Assembly (NCBI RefSeq): GCF_002761755.1
Contig: NZ_PEOG01000013.1
Coordinates: 1 to 64,000 of the forward strand
From: Roseateles chitinivorans
GTDB taxonomy: Bacteria; Pseudomonadota; Gammaproteobacteria; Burkholderiales; Burkholderiaceae_C
Direction of reading: 5' to 3'
Length of the DNA: 64,000 bases
Positions within the stretch are counted from its first letter, which is position 1. Every line of letters begins with the position of its first letter. Under the pieces are notes generated by a model. That model was not told the DNA's origin and did no database searches. It worked only from the letters and a program-made list of their open reading frames with translations. The position numbers and the translations under genes are program-made. Positions 1 to 7,594 of this stretch are shown here, piece after piece.

Positions 1-348
1 CCATCATCGTGGACGGCCTGACCGTGGGCTGGCTGGCGCTGACCCCGATCGAATCGGTCAGTCCGGGCGCGGAGAAGCATTTCTACGATGCGCAGCTGCG
101 CTCGGCCTGGGTGGTCGGCGGCGCGGCTGCCGACGCAGGCCCGGCTGAGCGCCCAGGAGGCGGCCGGCGGCGGACTGCGGCTGCGGCTGTCCTTCGACCG
201 CGGCGGCCTGTGCGGCGAGGACACCGCGCTGCGCGCGCTCGGCGAGCGCCTGGAGCGGCTGGAGCGCGCGCCCGGCGCGCCACCGCCGCGGCTGCAGTGC
301 CGCAGCAATGCCGACGACACCGAATTCACGCTGGAGCTGCCCGCATGA
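1..348 (+). pseudogene. Broken or chimeric sensor histidine kinase (5' end outside window)
   Basis: Two pieces of sensor-kinase-like sequence lie in different frames. From base 3 to about 125 the frame reads IIVDGLTVGWLAL and then a segment resembling the end of the periplasmic part and the second membrane helix of BaeS-type kinases. That frame then loses sense. From about base 112 the frame starting at base 1 takes over, ending in TEFTLELPA with a TGA at 346-348, which looks like the C-terminal edge of a kinase ATPase domain. No HAMP, phospho-acceptor His or N/G boxes lie between them. A deletion joining two kinase genes out of frame, or an assembly join, would explain this. The stop overlaps the response-regulator ATG. 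The nature of the upstream gene cannot be checked here. Confidence 0.5.
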
Positions 349-1115
349 GCTTTCACCCCGCCGCACCGACCGCGGTCGTCGCCGAGGACGAGGAGACGCT
401 GCGCCATGAACTGATGGACCGGCTCGCGCAGCTGTGGCCCGAACTGGTCGTCGTCGGCGAGGCCGCGGACGGCGTGCAGGCCTTGCGCCTGCTACAGGAA
501 TGCCGGCCCGACGTGCTCTTCCTCGACATCCAGATGCCGGGCGCCACCGGGCTGGACGTCGCGCGGCAGGTGCAGGGACGCTCGCATGTCGTCTTCGTCA
601 CCGCCTACGACCAGTACGCGGTGTCCGCCTTCGACGAGGGCGCGGTCGACTATCTGCTCAAGCCGCTCGAGCCGGCGCGGCTGTTCACCGCGATCCAGCG
701 GGTCAAGCAGCGCATGGCGGGCCCGCCGGCGGACCTCAGCGCGGTGCTGAGCCAGCTCGGCGCGCAGGCCGGCAAGCTGCCGCAGCGCCAGTTCCTGCGC
801 TGGATCAACGCCTCGGTCGGACAGACGCTGAAGCTCATCACCGTCGACGAGGTGCTGTACTTCCAGTCCGACAACAAGTACACCCGCGTCGCCACGCGCC
901 AGGGCGAGGCGCTGATCCGCAAGCCGCTCAAGGAGCTGGTCGACGAACTCGATCCGCAGCAGTTCTGGCAGATCCACCGCTCGACGCTGGTCAACGCGGC
1001 CGCGGTGGCCGGCGTCTCGCGCGACTTCCGCGGCCGCATGCAGGTCAAGCTCAAGGAGAGCGAGGACGCGCTGATCGTCGCGGAGAGCTACACCCACCTG
1101 TTCCGGCAGATGTAG
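345..1115 (+). CDS. LytTR-family response regulator
   Basis: A 256-residue two-component regulator that would bind DNA through a LytTR domain after phosphorylation. Residues 8-130 form a receiver domain with the acidic pair E14/D15, acceptor Asp61 in LFLDIQMPG, and the conserved Lys in YLLKPL. Residues 150-254 form a LytTR domain, with the typical LYFQSDNKYTRV strand and the FWQIHRSTLVN segment. The ATG at 345 overlaps the stop of the preceding kinase remnant as ATGA, so the two were translationally coupled. If that kinase is truly broken, this regulator lacks its cognate partner. Family assignment is secure; the target genes are unknown. Confidence 0.92.
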   Translation: MSFHPAAPTAVVAEDEETLRHELMDRLAQLWPELVVVGEAADGVQALRLLQECRPDVLFLDIQMPGATGLDVARQVQGRSHVVFVTAYDQYAVSAFDEGAVDYLLKPLEPARLFTAIQRVKQRMAGPPADLSAVLSQLGAQAGKLPQRQFLRWINASVGQTLKLITVDEVLYFQSDNKYTRVATRQGEALIRKPLKELVDELDPQQFWQIHRSTLVNAAAVAGVSRDFRGRMQVKLKESEDALIVAESYTHLFRQM

Positions 1116-1118
1116 GAC

Positions 1119-1135
1119 GGCCGGCGCCGCCGGCC
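1119..1135 (+). terminator. GC hairpin after response regulator
   Basis: GGCCGGC at 1119-1125 pairs with GCCGGCC at 1129-1135 around a 3-base loop, four bases after the stop codon. No T-run follows, so it is at best a weak or Rho-assisted terminator. Confidence 0.3.
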
Positions 1136-1236
1136 TTCACCGACCGCCCGCCACGTCATCCCCGGGCTGTCGCCTACATGACCGCGAGGGCTGGGGCGGC
1201 CTCCCACAATCGCCGGCAAACGACGGGAGACACGCC

Positions 1237-3504
1237 ATGGCCCTGGACGCCACAGCCACCGAGCAGACCCACACCCGCATCTGCCCACTTTGCGAGGCCT
1301 GCTGCGGCCTCGAGATCCGCACCCGCACCACGTCCGAGGGCACCTCGGTCGTCTCGATCCGCGGCAGCGAGGCCGACCCTTTCAGCCACGGCTACCTGTG
1401 CCCGAAGGGCGTCGCCCTCAAGGACCTGCACGAGGACCCCGACCGGCTGCGTCAGCCGATGCGGCGCCGCGCGGACCGCTCGGGCTTCGAGCCGGTCAGC
1501 TGGGACGAGGCCTTCGCCGAGGTCGCGCGCCGCCTGCCCCCGCTGCGTGAACAGTACGGCGCCGACACCGTCGCGCTGACCATCGGCAACCCGGCCTCGC
1601 ACAAGATCGGCCTGTTCAGCTACTTCCCGCACCTGGCGCGGGCGCTGGGCACGCGCAACCTGTTCTCGGCCTCGACGCTGGACCAGATGCCCAAGCAGCT
1701 CGCCTGCGGGCTGATGTACGGCCACTGGCTCAGCGTGCCGGTCCCGGACCTGCCGCGCACCGACCTGTTCATCTGCCTGGGCGCCAACCCGATGGTCAGC
1801 AACGGCAGCCTGTGGACCAGCCCCGACTACCGCGGCAAGGCCAAGGCGATGCGGGCGCGCGGCGGCCGCATCGTCGTCATCGACCCGCGCCGCACCGAGA
1901 CCGCCCAGGCCGCCGACGAGCACCTCGCGATCCGCCCCGGCGGCGACGTCTACCTGCTGCTGGGCCTGCTGCACACCGTGTTCGACGAAGGCCTGGAGCG
2001 GCTCGGGCGCCTGGCCGAGCATGTCGAGGGCCTGGACGCGCTGCGGACCGCCGTCGCCGACTTCCCGCCTGAGCGGGGGGCCGCGCATTGCGGCATCCCC
2101 GCGGAGACCCAGCGTCGCCTCGCGCGCGAGTTCGCGACGACACCCAGGGCGGTGCTCTACGGCCGCTTCGGCACCTGCACGCAGCGCTTCGGCTCGCTGA
2201 ACAGCTGGCTCATCGACGCGCTCAACATCGTCACCGGCCACTTCGACACCGAGGGCGGCCTGATGTTTCCCAAGGCCGCCGCCTTCGCCGCCAACACCCT
2301 GGGCCGGCCGGGCCAGGGCAAGGGCGTCGCGACCGGGCGCCGGCACAGCCGCGTCGGCAAGGCGCCCGAGGTGATGGGCGAGTTCCCCATCAGCTGCCTC
2401 GCCGAGGAGATCGAGACGCCCGGCGACGGCCAGGTGCACGCGCTGATCACCGTGGCCTGCAACCCGGTGCTGTCCTCGCCCAACGGCGCTCGGCTCGCCC
2501 GCGCGCTCGACAGCCTGGACTTCATGGTCAGCCTGGACCCCTACATCAACGAGACCAGCCGCCATGCCGACCTGATCCTGCCGCCGCCCTCCCCGCTGGA
2601 GGACTGGCATTACGACATGGTCTTCGCGCAGCTCTCCTGGCGGAACCATGCGCGCTGGTCGGGCCCGGTGCTGCCCGTCGACGCCGACGCCCCGGAGGCG
2701 CCGCGCGCCGAATGGCAGACGCTGCTGCGCCTGGCGGCGATCGCCTCGGGCCTGCCGGCCGATGCCGACCTGCAGGCGCTGGACGATGCCGCGCTGCGCG
2801 CCGAGCTGAAGCGACAGGCCGGGGATCAGGCCGATGCCCTCTTCGGCATGCTCGAGGGCGGCGCGGGCCCGGCACGCTGGCTCGACCTGGGGCTGCGTTC
2901 AGGCCCCTACGGCGACCGCTTCGGCGCGCGGCCGGACGGGCTCACCCTCCAGCGGGTGCAGGCGGCGCCGCACGGCATCGATCTGGGCGAGCTGCAGGCC
3001 CGCGTCCCGGAGATCCTGCGCACGGCCTCCGGCCGGATCGACCTGGCGCCGTCGGCGCTGCTGGCCGACCTCGCGCATGCGGACACCGCCTTGCGGCGTC
3101 CGACCGGCGACGAGCTGCTGCTGATCGGCCGGCGCGAAACCCGCAGCAACAACAGCTGGATGCACAACCTGCCGGTGCTAGCCAAGGGCCGCGAGCGCTG
3201 CACCCTGCTGGTCCATCCGGACGACGCGGCGCGCGCGGGGCTGGTGGACGGACAATCCGCGCGCCTGAGCAACGCGCGCGGCAGCGTGATCGCGCCGGTC
3301 ACGCTGAGCCCGGACATGCGGCCCGGCGTGGTCAGCCTGCCGCACGGCTGGGGCCATGACCTGACCGGCAGCCAGTTGAGCGTGGCGGCCCGGCATCCCG
3401 GGGTCAACATGAACCTGCTGCTGGACGAGGAGGCCCGCGACCCGATCTCGGGCACCTCGGTGCTCAGCGGCATCCCGGTGCGGCTCAGCGCGGCCGAGGC
3501 CTGA
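1237..3504 (+). CDS. Molybdopterin-dependent oxidoreductase, catalytic subunit
   Basis: A 755-residue protein of the molybdopterin (DMSO reductase superfamily) type. The N-terminus has a [4Fe-4S] ligand set C16-x2-C19-x3-C23 and C55 in GYLCPKG. The molybdopterin oxidoreductase core follows, and a C-terminal molydopterin dinucleotide-binding domain (about residues 620-750) includes RSNNSWMHN and VVSLPHGWGHD. There is no Tat signal, so it is probably cytoplasmic. Neighbours include no iron-sulfur subunit, membrane anchor or maturation chaperone, so the electron partner and substrate are unknown. The product could be annotated as a formate-dehydrogenase-like or BisC-like enzyme, but the sequence alone does not fix the substrate. 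The start ATG follows GGGAGA with suitable spacing. Confidence 0.9.
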   Translation: MALDATATEQTHTRICPLCEACCGLEIRTRTTSEGTSVVSIRGSEADPFSHGYLCPKGVALKDLHEDPDRLRQPMRRRADRSGFEPVSWDEAFAEVARRLPPLREQYGADTVALTIGNPASHKIGLFSYFPHLARALGTRNLFSASTLDQMPKQLACGLMYGHWLSVPVPDLPRTDLFICLGANPMVSNGSLWTSPDYRGKAKAMRARGGRIVVIDPRRTETAQAADEHLAIRPGGDVYLLLGLLHTVFDEGLERLGRLAEHVEGLDALRTAVADFPPERGAAHCGIPAETQRRLAREFATTPRAVLYGRFGTCTQRFGSLNSWLIDALNIVTGHFDTEGGLMFPKAAAFAANTLGRPGQGKGVATGRRHSRVGKAPEVMGEFPISCLAEEIETPGDGQVHALITVACNPVLSSPNGARLARALDSLDFMVSLDPYINETSRHADLILPPPSPLEDWHYDMVFAQLSWRNHARWSGPVLPVDADAPEAPRAEWQTLLRLAAIASGLPADADLQALDDAALRAELKRQAGDQADALFGMLEGGAGPARWLDLGLRSGPYGDRFGARPDGLTLQRVQAAPHGIDLGELQARVPEILRTASGRIDLAPSALLADLAHADTALRRPTGDELLLIGRRETRSNNSWMHNLPVLAKGRERCTLLVHPDDAARAGLVDGQSARLSNARGSVIAPVTLSPDMRPGVVSLPHGWGHDLTGSQLSVAARHPGVNMNLLLDEEARDPISGTSVLSGIPVRLSAAEA

Positions 3505-3516
3505 GCCGGCGCTGGC

Positions 3517-4545
3517 TCAGGCGCGGTCCGCCGCGGGCGCCAGCAGGCTCGTCGGTACGCCGGCGGGCCTGGCTTCGGGAAAACGCCCCGCGAGCACGCC
3601 GCTGATCAGCTCGAGGTGGTGCATCAGTTCCCACTGCTTGCTGAGCGCCCGCGACGGCAGGATGCCGTCGATGAGGCTGGCGAGGTAGCGCCGCACCGCC
3701 TCGGTGGGGCCGAAGCAGGCGTCGTCGCGGTCGAGCGCGGACTGGAAGGCCCGCAGCGCGCGGCGAAAGCGCTCGTCGGCGCTGTCGTCCTCCGGCGCGA
3801 GCCGGCCGCTCATGAAGGATTCAAGCCAGATCGCGGCCGGCGCCGGCGCGACGCGCAGGTAGCTGAGCCGGAACGCGGCCTGGCGCGAGCTCGCCTCGGG
3901 CATGTCCGGACGCGAGGGCAGCGTCGTGTAGTCCGAGAAGTCTGCCCGGCCTTCGCGGCGCGGGTCGGGCAGTGGATCCTGGAACGGGTGACGGTGATCC
4001 TGGCGCAGGTCGGGGCTGTCCGGCAGGCGCCGTTCCTCGACCCACACGCAGGCGGCATCGCCGAGCGCGGCGCGTGCCGCGGCCGTGGGCTCGACACCCT
4101 TGAAGAACACCTGCCCCACCCGCGCGCCGCCGAGCATCGCCATCACCTCGGACAGCGGCGGCGCGTCGGGGCCGACGACCAGCCCCATCGGCCGGGCCCC
4201 GAACACCTGCACGAAGCGCCTCACCACGTCCGGTGTCAGCGCCGGGCCGAGCATCAGCGTCGGATGGATCCACTGGCGCGTCGGCAGCGAGGTGAACAGC
4301 TGCCGGCCCCAATCGAACGCCTCGGCAGGCAGCAGCAGGTCGAAATCCTGCTGCACCGGATTGACCACCAGCCACACCGGCAGGCGATGCGCCTCGCAGG
4401 CCTCCAGCGTGTGCCGCATCGAGGTCGCCATCACCCGCACCGGCTCCATCACCGGCTGCACCTGCCCATCCACGCCGAGCACCGGCGCGAGATGGCGCAA
4501 GGCCAGCACCTCCTTCTGTTTGCCATGGAGATAGGGGAAGTACAT
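3517..4545 (-). CDS. sce7725-family (beta protein-like) protein
   Basis: A 342-residue protein starting MYFPYLHGKQKEVLALR, the hallmark N-terminus of the sce7725 family, which is related to phage T4 beta protein. I chose the ATG at 4545 for that reason; an upstream in-frame ATG at 4605 would add 20 residues without family support. The family's function is unknown. Members are often encoded beside an sce7726 gene, which is absent here. The C-terminal half (for example WELMHHLELISG) looks helical, with no membrane segments or signal peptide. It converges on the molybdopterin oxidoreductase gene with a 12-base gap. Confidence 0.75.
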   Translation of the reverse strand: MYFPYLHGKQKEVLALRHLAPVLGVDGQVQPVMEPVRVMATSMRHTLEACEAHRLPVWLVVNPVQQDFDLLLPAEAFDWGRQLFTSLPTRQWIHPTLMLGPALTPDVVRRFVQVFGARPMGLVVGPDAPPLSEVMAMLGGARVGQVFFKGVEPTAAARAALGDAACVWVEERRLPDSPDLRQDHRHPFQDPLPDPRREGRADFSDYTTLPSRPDMPEASSRQAAFRLSYLRVAPAPAAIWLESFMSGRLAPEDDSADERFRRALRAFQSALDRDDACFGPTEAVRRYLASLIDGILPSRALSKQWELMHHLELISGVLAGRFPEARPAGVPTSLLAPAADRA

Positions 4546-4758
4546 GGGCTTCGCCTCCAACTGTCTCGATTGAGGGAGGGGCGATGATGATGAGCACTGC
4601 CTCATCCGTCAGCAGCGATCCCCTCCATCAATGCGCCAGATCAAGGGAGCCGGAAAAACGGCCGCCCCCGTCGGTCAGGTGCCGCTTCGACCCGCGCGAG
4701 ATCGCACTGACGGCGCCCCGCCGTGGCCACGACCAGGCCACCCGTCGCGCCAGGAAAA

Positions 4759-4781
4759 AAGGGACCGCATGGCGGTCCCTT
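4759..4781 (-). terminator. Intrinsic terminator of the yraN-diaA-dolP operon
   Basis: Read on the minus strand, AAGGGACCGC and GCGGTCCCTT form a 10-bp stem with a 3-base loop, followed by a T-run made by the A-tract at 4755-4760. It lies 41 bases past the stop of the BON-domain lipoprotein gene. Confidence 0.85.
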
Positions 4782-4821
4782 CGGGGCGGTCCGGCCGGCG
4801 CGGCGGCCGGCAGGTGTCGGT

Positions 4822-5481
4822 TCAGGGCGTGCTTTTCGGCTTGGCCGGCTGCTGGGCCTGGCCCATCGCGGCCAGTTCGGCCTCGCTGATGATCTCCATC
4901 GCGCGCACCACCTTCTGCACGCCGCGCACGCCGCGCGCGATCTCGGTCGCGCGGCTGGCCTCGCGCTCGGTCACCCGACCCATGATGTAGACGTTGCCGC
5001 GCTCGACCACGATGTAGAACGCGTTGGTGATCAGGTCCTTCGCGTCGACCAAGCTGGCCTTGACCTTGGCGGCGATGGCCACGTCGTTGGCACGGCTCGA
5101 CAGCGAGCTCAGCATGCCCACGCCCACCTCGTTGAGCACGTTGCCGACGTTCTCGACGCCCTGGGCGATGCGCTCGACCGCGGCGCGGTCCTCGTCGTTG
5201 CGGGTCTCGCCGGTCAGCAGCACCATGCGGTTGTAGCTGTTGACGTTGATGTGCACCCGGTCGCCGAGCTGCTCACGGATGCGGTTGGCGGTCTTGAGCT
5301 CGATGCCCTGGTCCTCGAGCTGCGTGCCGGAGGTGCGCCGGTCGGTCGCCACCATCGCGCCGCCCACCGCCGCGCCGCCGACGATCAGCGGCACGCAGGC
5401 GGTCTGCAGCAGCGCGCCGCCCACTGCGGCGGCAAGGATCAGGCGGCGGGTCCAGCGGGGGCTTCGGGTCACGGTCGTCAT
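4822..5481 (-). CDS. dolP: BON-domain lipoprotein, DolP-like
   Basis: A 219-residue outer-membrane-associated protein of the DolP (YraP) type. The first 30 residues hold a basic stretch, a hydrophobic core and a Cys in LLQTACVPL. The lipobox is imperfect but sits where DolP proteins are lipidated. It is followed by the family segment VGGAAVGGAMVATDRRTSGTQ. Two BON domains follow, at about residues 60-125 and 135-205, with typical GLTGE- and GRVTE-like turns. In Escherichia coli DolP supports outer-membrane integrity and amidase control. The gene follows diaA and yraN exactly as in enterobacteria. An ATG upstream at 5514 would add a non-signal leader and was rejected. Confidence 0.85.
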   Translation of the reverse strand: MTTVTRSPRWTRRLILAAAVGGALLQTACVPLIVGGAAVGGAMVATDRRTSGTQLEDQGIELKTANRIREQLGDRVHINVNSYNRMVLLTGETRNDEDRAAVERIAQGVENVGNVLNEVGVGMLSSLSSRANDVAIAAKVKASLVDAKDLITNAFYIVVERGNVYIMGRVTEREASRATEIARGVRGVQKVVRAMEIISEAELAAMGQAQQPAKPKSTP

Positions 5482-5510
5482 CGGGAGGTCCTTCAAGGTC
5501 GGGAGGAGGG

Positions 5511-6080
5511 TCATTCGCCCGCGCCGAGCAGCTGCAGGTCGATCGCGTCGCTGAGGCAATGGGAGAGGAGGCGGTGCGCTTCGGCCACCCGGGCGAAGCG
5601 GCTGTGCGGCACGCGCAGCTGCACGTCGGTGTCCAGCAGCGTGCCGCGCCAGTCGTCGTCCTGCGTGCCGCTGAGCACGATCACGCTCATCTCCTGCGCA
5701 TGCGCCACCTGCAGCAGCGCGGCGGCCGCGCCGCTGGCCTGCGCCTCGTACAGCAGCAGCAGGTCGCCGGGATGGCCGAAGGTCTGGATCTGGCGCATCA
5801 GCGCCGAGGCGGGATCGGCGTAACCCTGCGCCTGCGCGTCGAGCGCGATCGCGGCCAGTCCGGGCCGTTCCTGCTCGAAGCGACCGGACAGCAGCGAGGC
5901 CATGTAGGTCGCGTCGGCGGCCGAGGTGCCGAGCCCGGCGGTCAGCACCCGGCCGCCGGCGGTGAGCGCGTCCACCATCATCTGCGCCGCCACCGCCAGC
6001 GGGCGGGACAGCCCTTCGGCGACCTGGTAGAGCAGGTCCGCGCTCTCGAAGAATTGTTGTTGTATGCGTTGTTCCAACAT
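5511..6080 (-). CDS. diaA: SIS-domain protein, DiaA/GmhA-like
   Basis: A 189-residue sugar-isomerase (SIS) domain protein starting MLEQRIQQQFFESADLLYQ. GRVLTAGLGTSAADA is the phosphosugar-binding loop. Size and order (after yraN, before the BON lipoprotein) match DiaA, the DnaA-binding initiation factor, rather than the sedoheptulose-7-phosphate isomerase GmhA. The two share one fold and are hard to separate from sequence. A longer start at 6104 was rejected because homologues begin at MLEQ. Gap to the BON gene is 29 bases. Confidence 0.8.
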   Translation of the reverse strand: MLEQRIQQQFFESADLLYQVAEGLSRPLAVAAQMMVDALTAGGRVLTAGLGTSAADATYMASLLSGRFEQERPGLAAIALDAQAQGYADPASALMRQIQTFGHPGDLLLLYEAQASGAAAALLQVAHAQEMSVIVLSGTQDDDWRGTLLDTDVQLRVPHSRFARVAEAHRLLSHCLSDAIDLQLLGAGE

Positions 6081-6125
6081 GAGCGCGGATGATAAAGGGT
6101 GCACGGCCAGCGGCCGCCGCCGGCC

Positions 6126-6533
6126 TCAATGCTCGGCCGGCACATCGAACGCGCCTTGCAGCCACTCGATGCGGTCCCCGTCGATCGCCACCACGTCGAA
6201 CCGGCAGGGCGGCATCTTCGCCAGCGTGAGCAGGAAACATTCGGCGGCGAAGATCACCTTCCGTTGCTTGGCCCGTGTCACGCTGGCAGCCGCGCCGCCA
6301 TGCGCATCCTGTTCCCTTGAACGGACCTCGACGAACACCAGCGTCCCGTCCCGCGCCCACAGGATCAGATCGACCTCCCCGCCCCGGGCGGACGGCCCGC
6401 GCGCGACCCGATAATTGCGCGCCACCAGCCGCAGCCCCTGCCGCCTCAGGTAGTCCAGGGCGCGCTGCTCGGCGTCGGCGCCCCGTGCCTGCGCCTGCGC
6501 GCCGTCCCGTCCGATGGAGAGTTTCTTGAACAT
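6126..6533 (-). CDS. yraN: YraN/UPF0102 family protein (endonuclease-like fold)
   Basis: A 135-residue UPF0102 protein. The diagnostic block is present: RGADAEQRALDYLRRQG, then GEVDLI, then LVFVEVRSR, the E-x-D...E-x-K/R arrangement of the PD-(D/E)XK nuclease fold. The biochemical role is not established. It starts the operon yraN-diaA-dolP. Its ATG at 6533-6531 shares two bases with the ATG of the divergent rsmI, so each gene's promoter must lie inside the other's coding sequence or the two transcripts overlap. Confidence 0.9.
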   Translation of the reverse strand: MFKKLSIGRDGAQAQARGADAEQRALDYLRRQGLRLVARNYRVARGPSARGGEVDLILWARDGTLVFVEVRSREQDAHGGAAASVTRAKQRKVIFAAECFLLTLAKMPPCRFDVVAIDGDRIEWLQGAFDVPAEH

Positions 6534-7494
6534 GTCGACGTCCCCGTCCGCCTCGCTGATCGCTGCCGCTTCCGCCGCGGCCGGTCATCAGCAATTCCCG
6601 GGCGGCACGCTCTACGTCGTCGCGACCCCGATCGGCAACCTCGCCGACCTGAGCCTGCGCGCGATCCACGTGCTCGGGCTGGTCGACGCCGTCGCCTGCG
6701 AGGACACGCGCGTCAGCGCTCAGTTGCTGCGCTGGCTCGGCCTGCACAAGCCGCTGGTGGCGCTGCACCAGCACAACGAGCAGCAGGCGGCCGAAGGCCT
6801 GGTCGCGCGTCTGCTCGCCGGGGAACGCATCGCCTACGTCAGCGACGCCGGCACGCCGGCGATCTCGGACCCCGGCGCGGTGCTGGTGGCCGCGGCCGCG
6901 CGGGCTGGCGTGCGCGTCATGCCGCTGCCCGGCGCGAGCAGCGCCGCCGCGGCGCTCAGCGTGGCCGGCGACGCCCGCGCCCAGGGTTTCCGCTTCGTGG
7001 GTTTCCTGCCGACCAAGTCGGCCGAACGCCGCGCGGCACTGCAGGCGCTGACTGGCGCGCCGTACAGCCAGGTGCTGTTCGAGGCGCCCCATCGGATCCA
7101 GGAACTGATCGCGGAGCTGGCGGAGCTGGCGCCCGAACAGACGCTGACGGTCTGCCGCGAGGTCACCAAGCAGTTCGAGACCATCCACACCGCGCCCTGC
7201 GCCACGCTGCCCGCCTGGATGGCGCAGGACAAGCAGCGCGAGCGCGGCGAGTTCGTGCTGGTGCTGCATGCCGCGCCGGCGCCCGTGGGTGAGGTCGGCC
7301 TGCCCGAGGAAGCCCAGCGCACGCTGCGCGTGCTCATGCGCGACCTGCCGCTGAAGCAGGCGGCGTCGCTGGCCGCGGAGCTGACCGGCGAATCGCGCAA
7401 GGCGCTGTACCAGTTGGCGCTGGCCTGGAAGCAGGACGCCGGGGACGACGCCGAGGACGAGCCCGACACGGGCGCCGGCGCCCTCTCCGGCTGA
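6532..7494 (+). CDS. rsmI: 16S rRNA 2'-O-ribose C1402 methyltransferase RsmI
   Basis: A 320-residue tetrapyrrole-methylase-fold enzyme that methylates the 2'-OH of C1402 in the ribosomal decoding centre. Motifs in order are GTLYVVATPIGNLADLS, the CEDTR motif, the SDAGTPAISDPG loop, and VMPLPGASSA. A C-terminal helical region contains LPLKQAASLAAELTG. An extra ATG at 6514 lies upstream in frame. I prefer 6532, where the Ser/Ala-rich leader begins, but the exact start is uncertain because the gene is back-to-back with yraN. In enterobacteria rsmI is also divergent from this block, with lpoA between; lpoA is missing here. Confidence 0.93.
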   Translation: MSTSPSASLIAAASAAAGHQQFPGGTLYVVATPIGNLADLSLRAIHVLGLVDAVACEDTRVSAQLLRWLGLHKPLVALHQHNEQQAAEGLVARLLAGERIAYVSDAGTPAISDPGAVLVAAAARAGVRVMPLPGASSAAAALSVAGDARAQGFRFVGFLPTKSAERRAALQALTGAPYSQVLFEAPHRIQELIAELAELAPEQTLTVCREVTKQFETIHTAPCATLPAWMAQDKQRERGEFVLVLHAAPAPVGEVGLPEEAQRTLRVLMRDLPLKQAASLAAELTGESRKALYQLALAWKQDAGDDAEDEPDTGAGALSG

Positions 7495-7582
7495 GCCGGC
7501 CGTCCGCACCGGACCGGCCGGTCCCCATCCTTGCGGCAGGGTCGGTCACCGCGTCCGCCCCCCGGCCGCCATGGGCGATGCC

Positions 7583-7588
7583 TACAAT
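7583..7588 (+). promoter_or_regulatory. -10 element TACAAT of tldD
   Basis: TACAAT ends 6 bases before the preferred tldD ATG at 7595. Transcription would start about 7 bases further on, essentially at the start codon, giving a leaderless or nearly leaderless mRNA. No good -35 hexamer is visible. Confidence 0.5.
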
Positions 7589-7594
7589 CGCCCG

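Noticed and set aside
5482..7509. Upstream continuation of the BON-lipoprotein frame to 7509
   Set aside because: It runs through diaA, yraN and rsmI in the wrong frame or strand. The real protein begins with a signal peptide at 5481.
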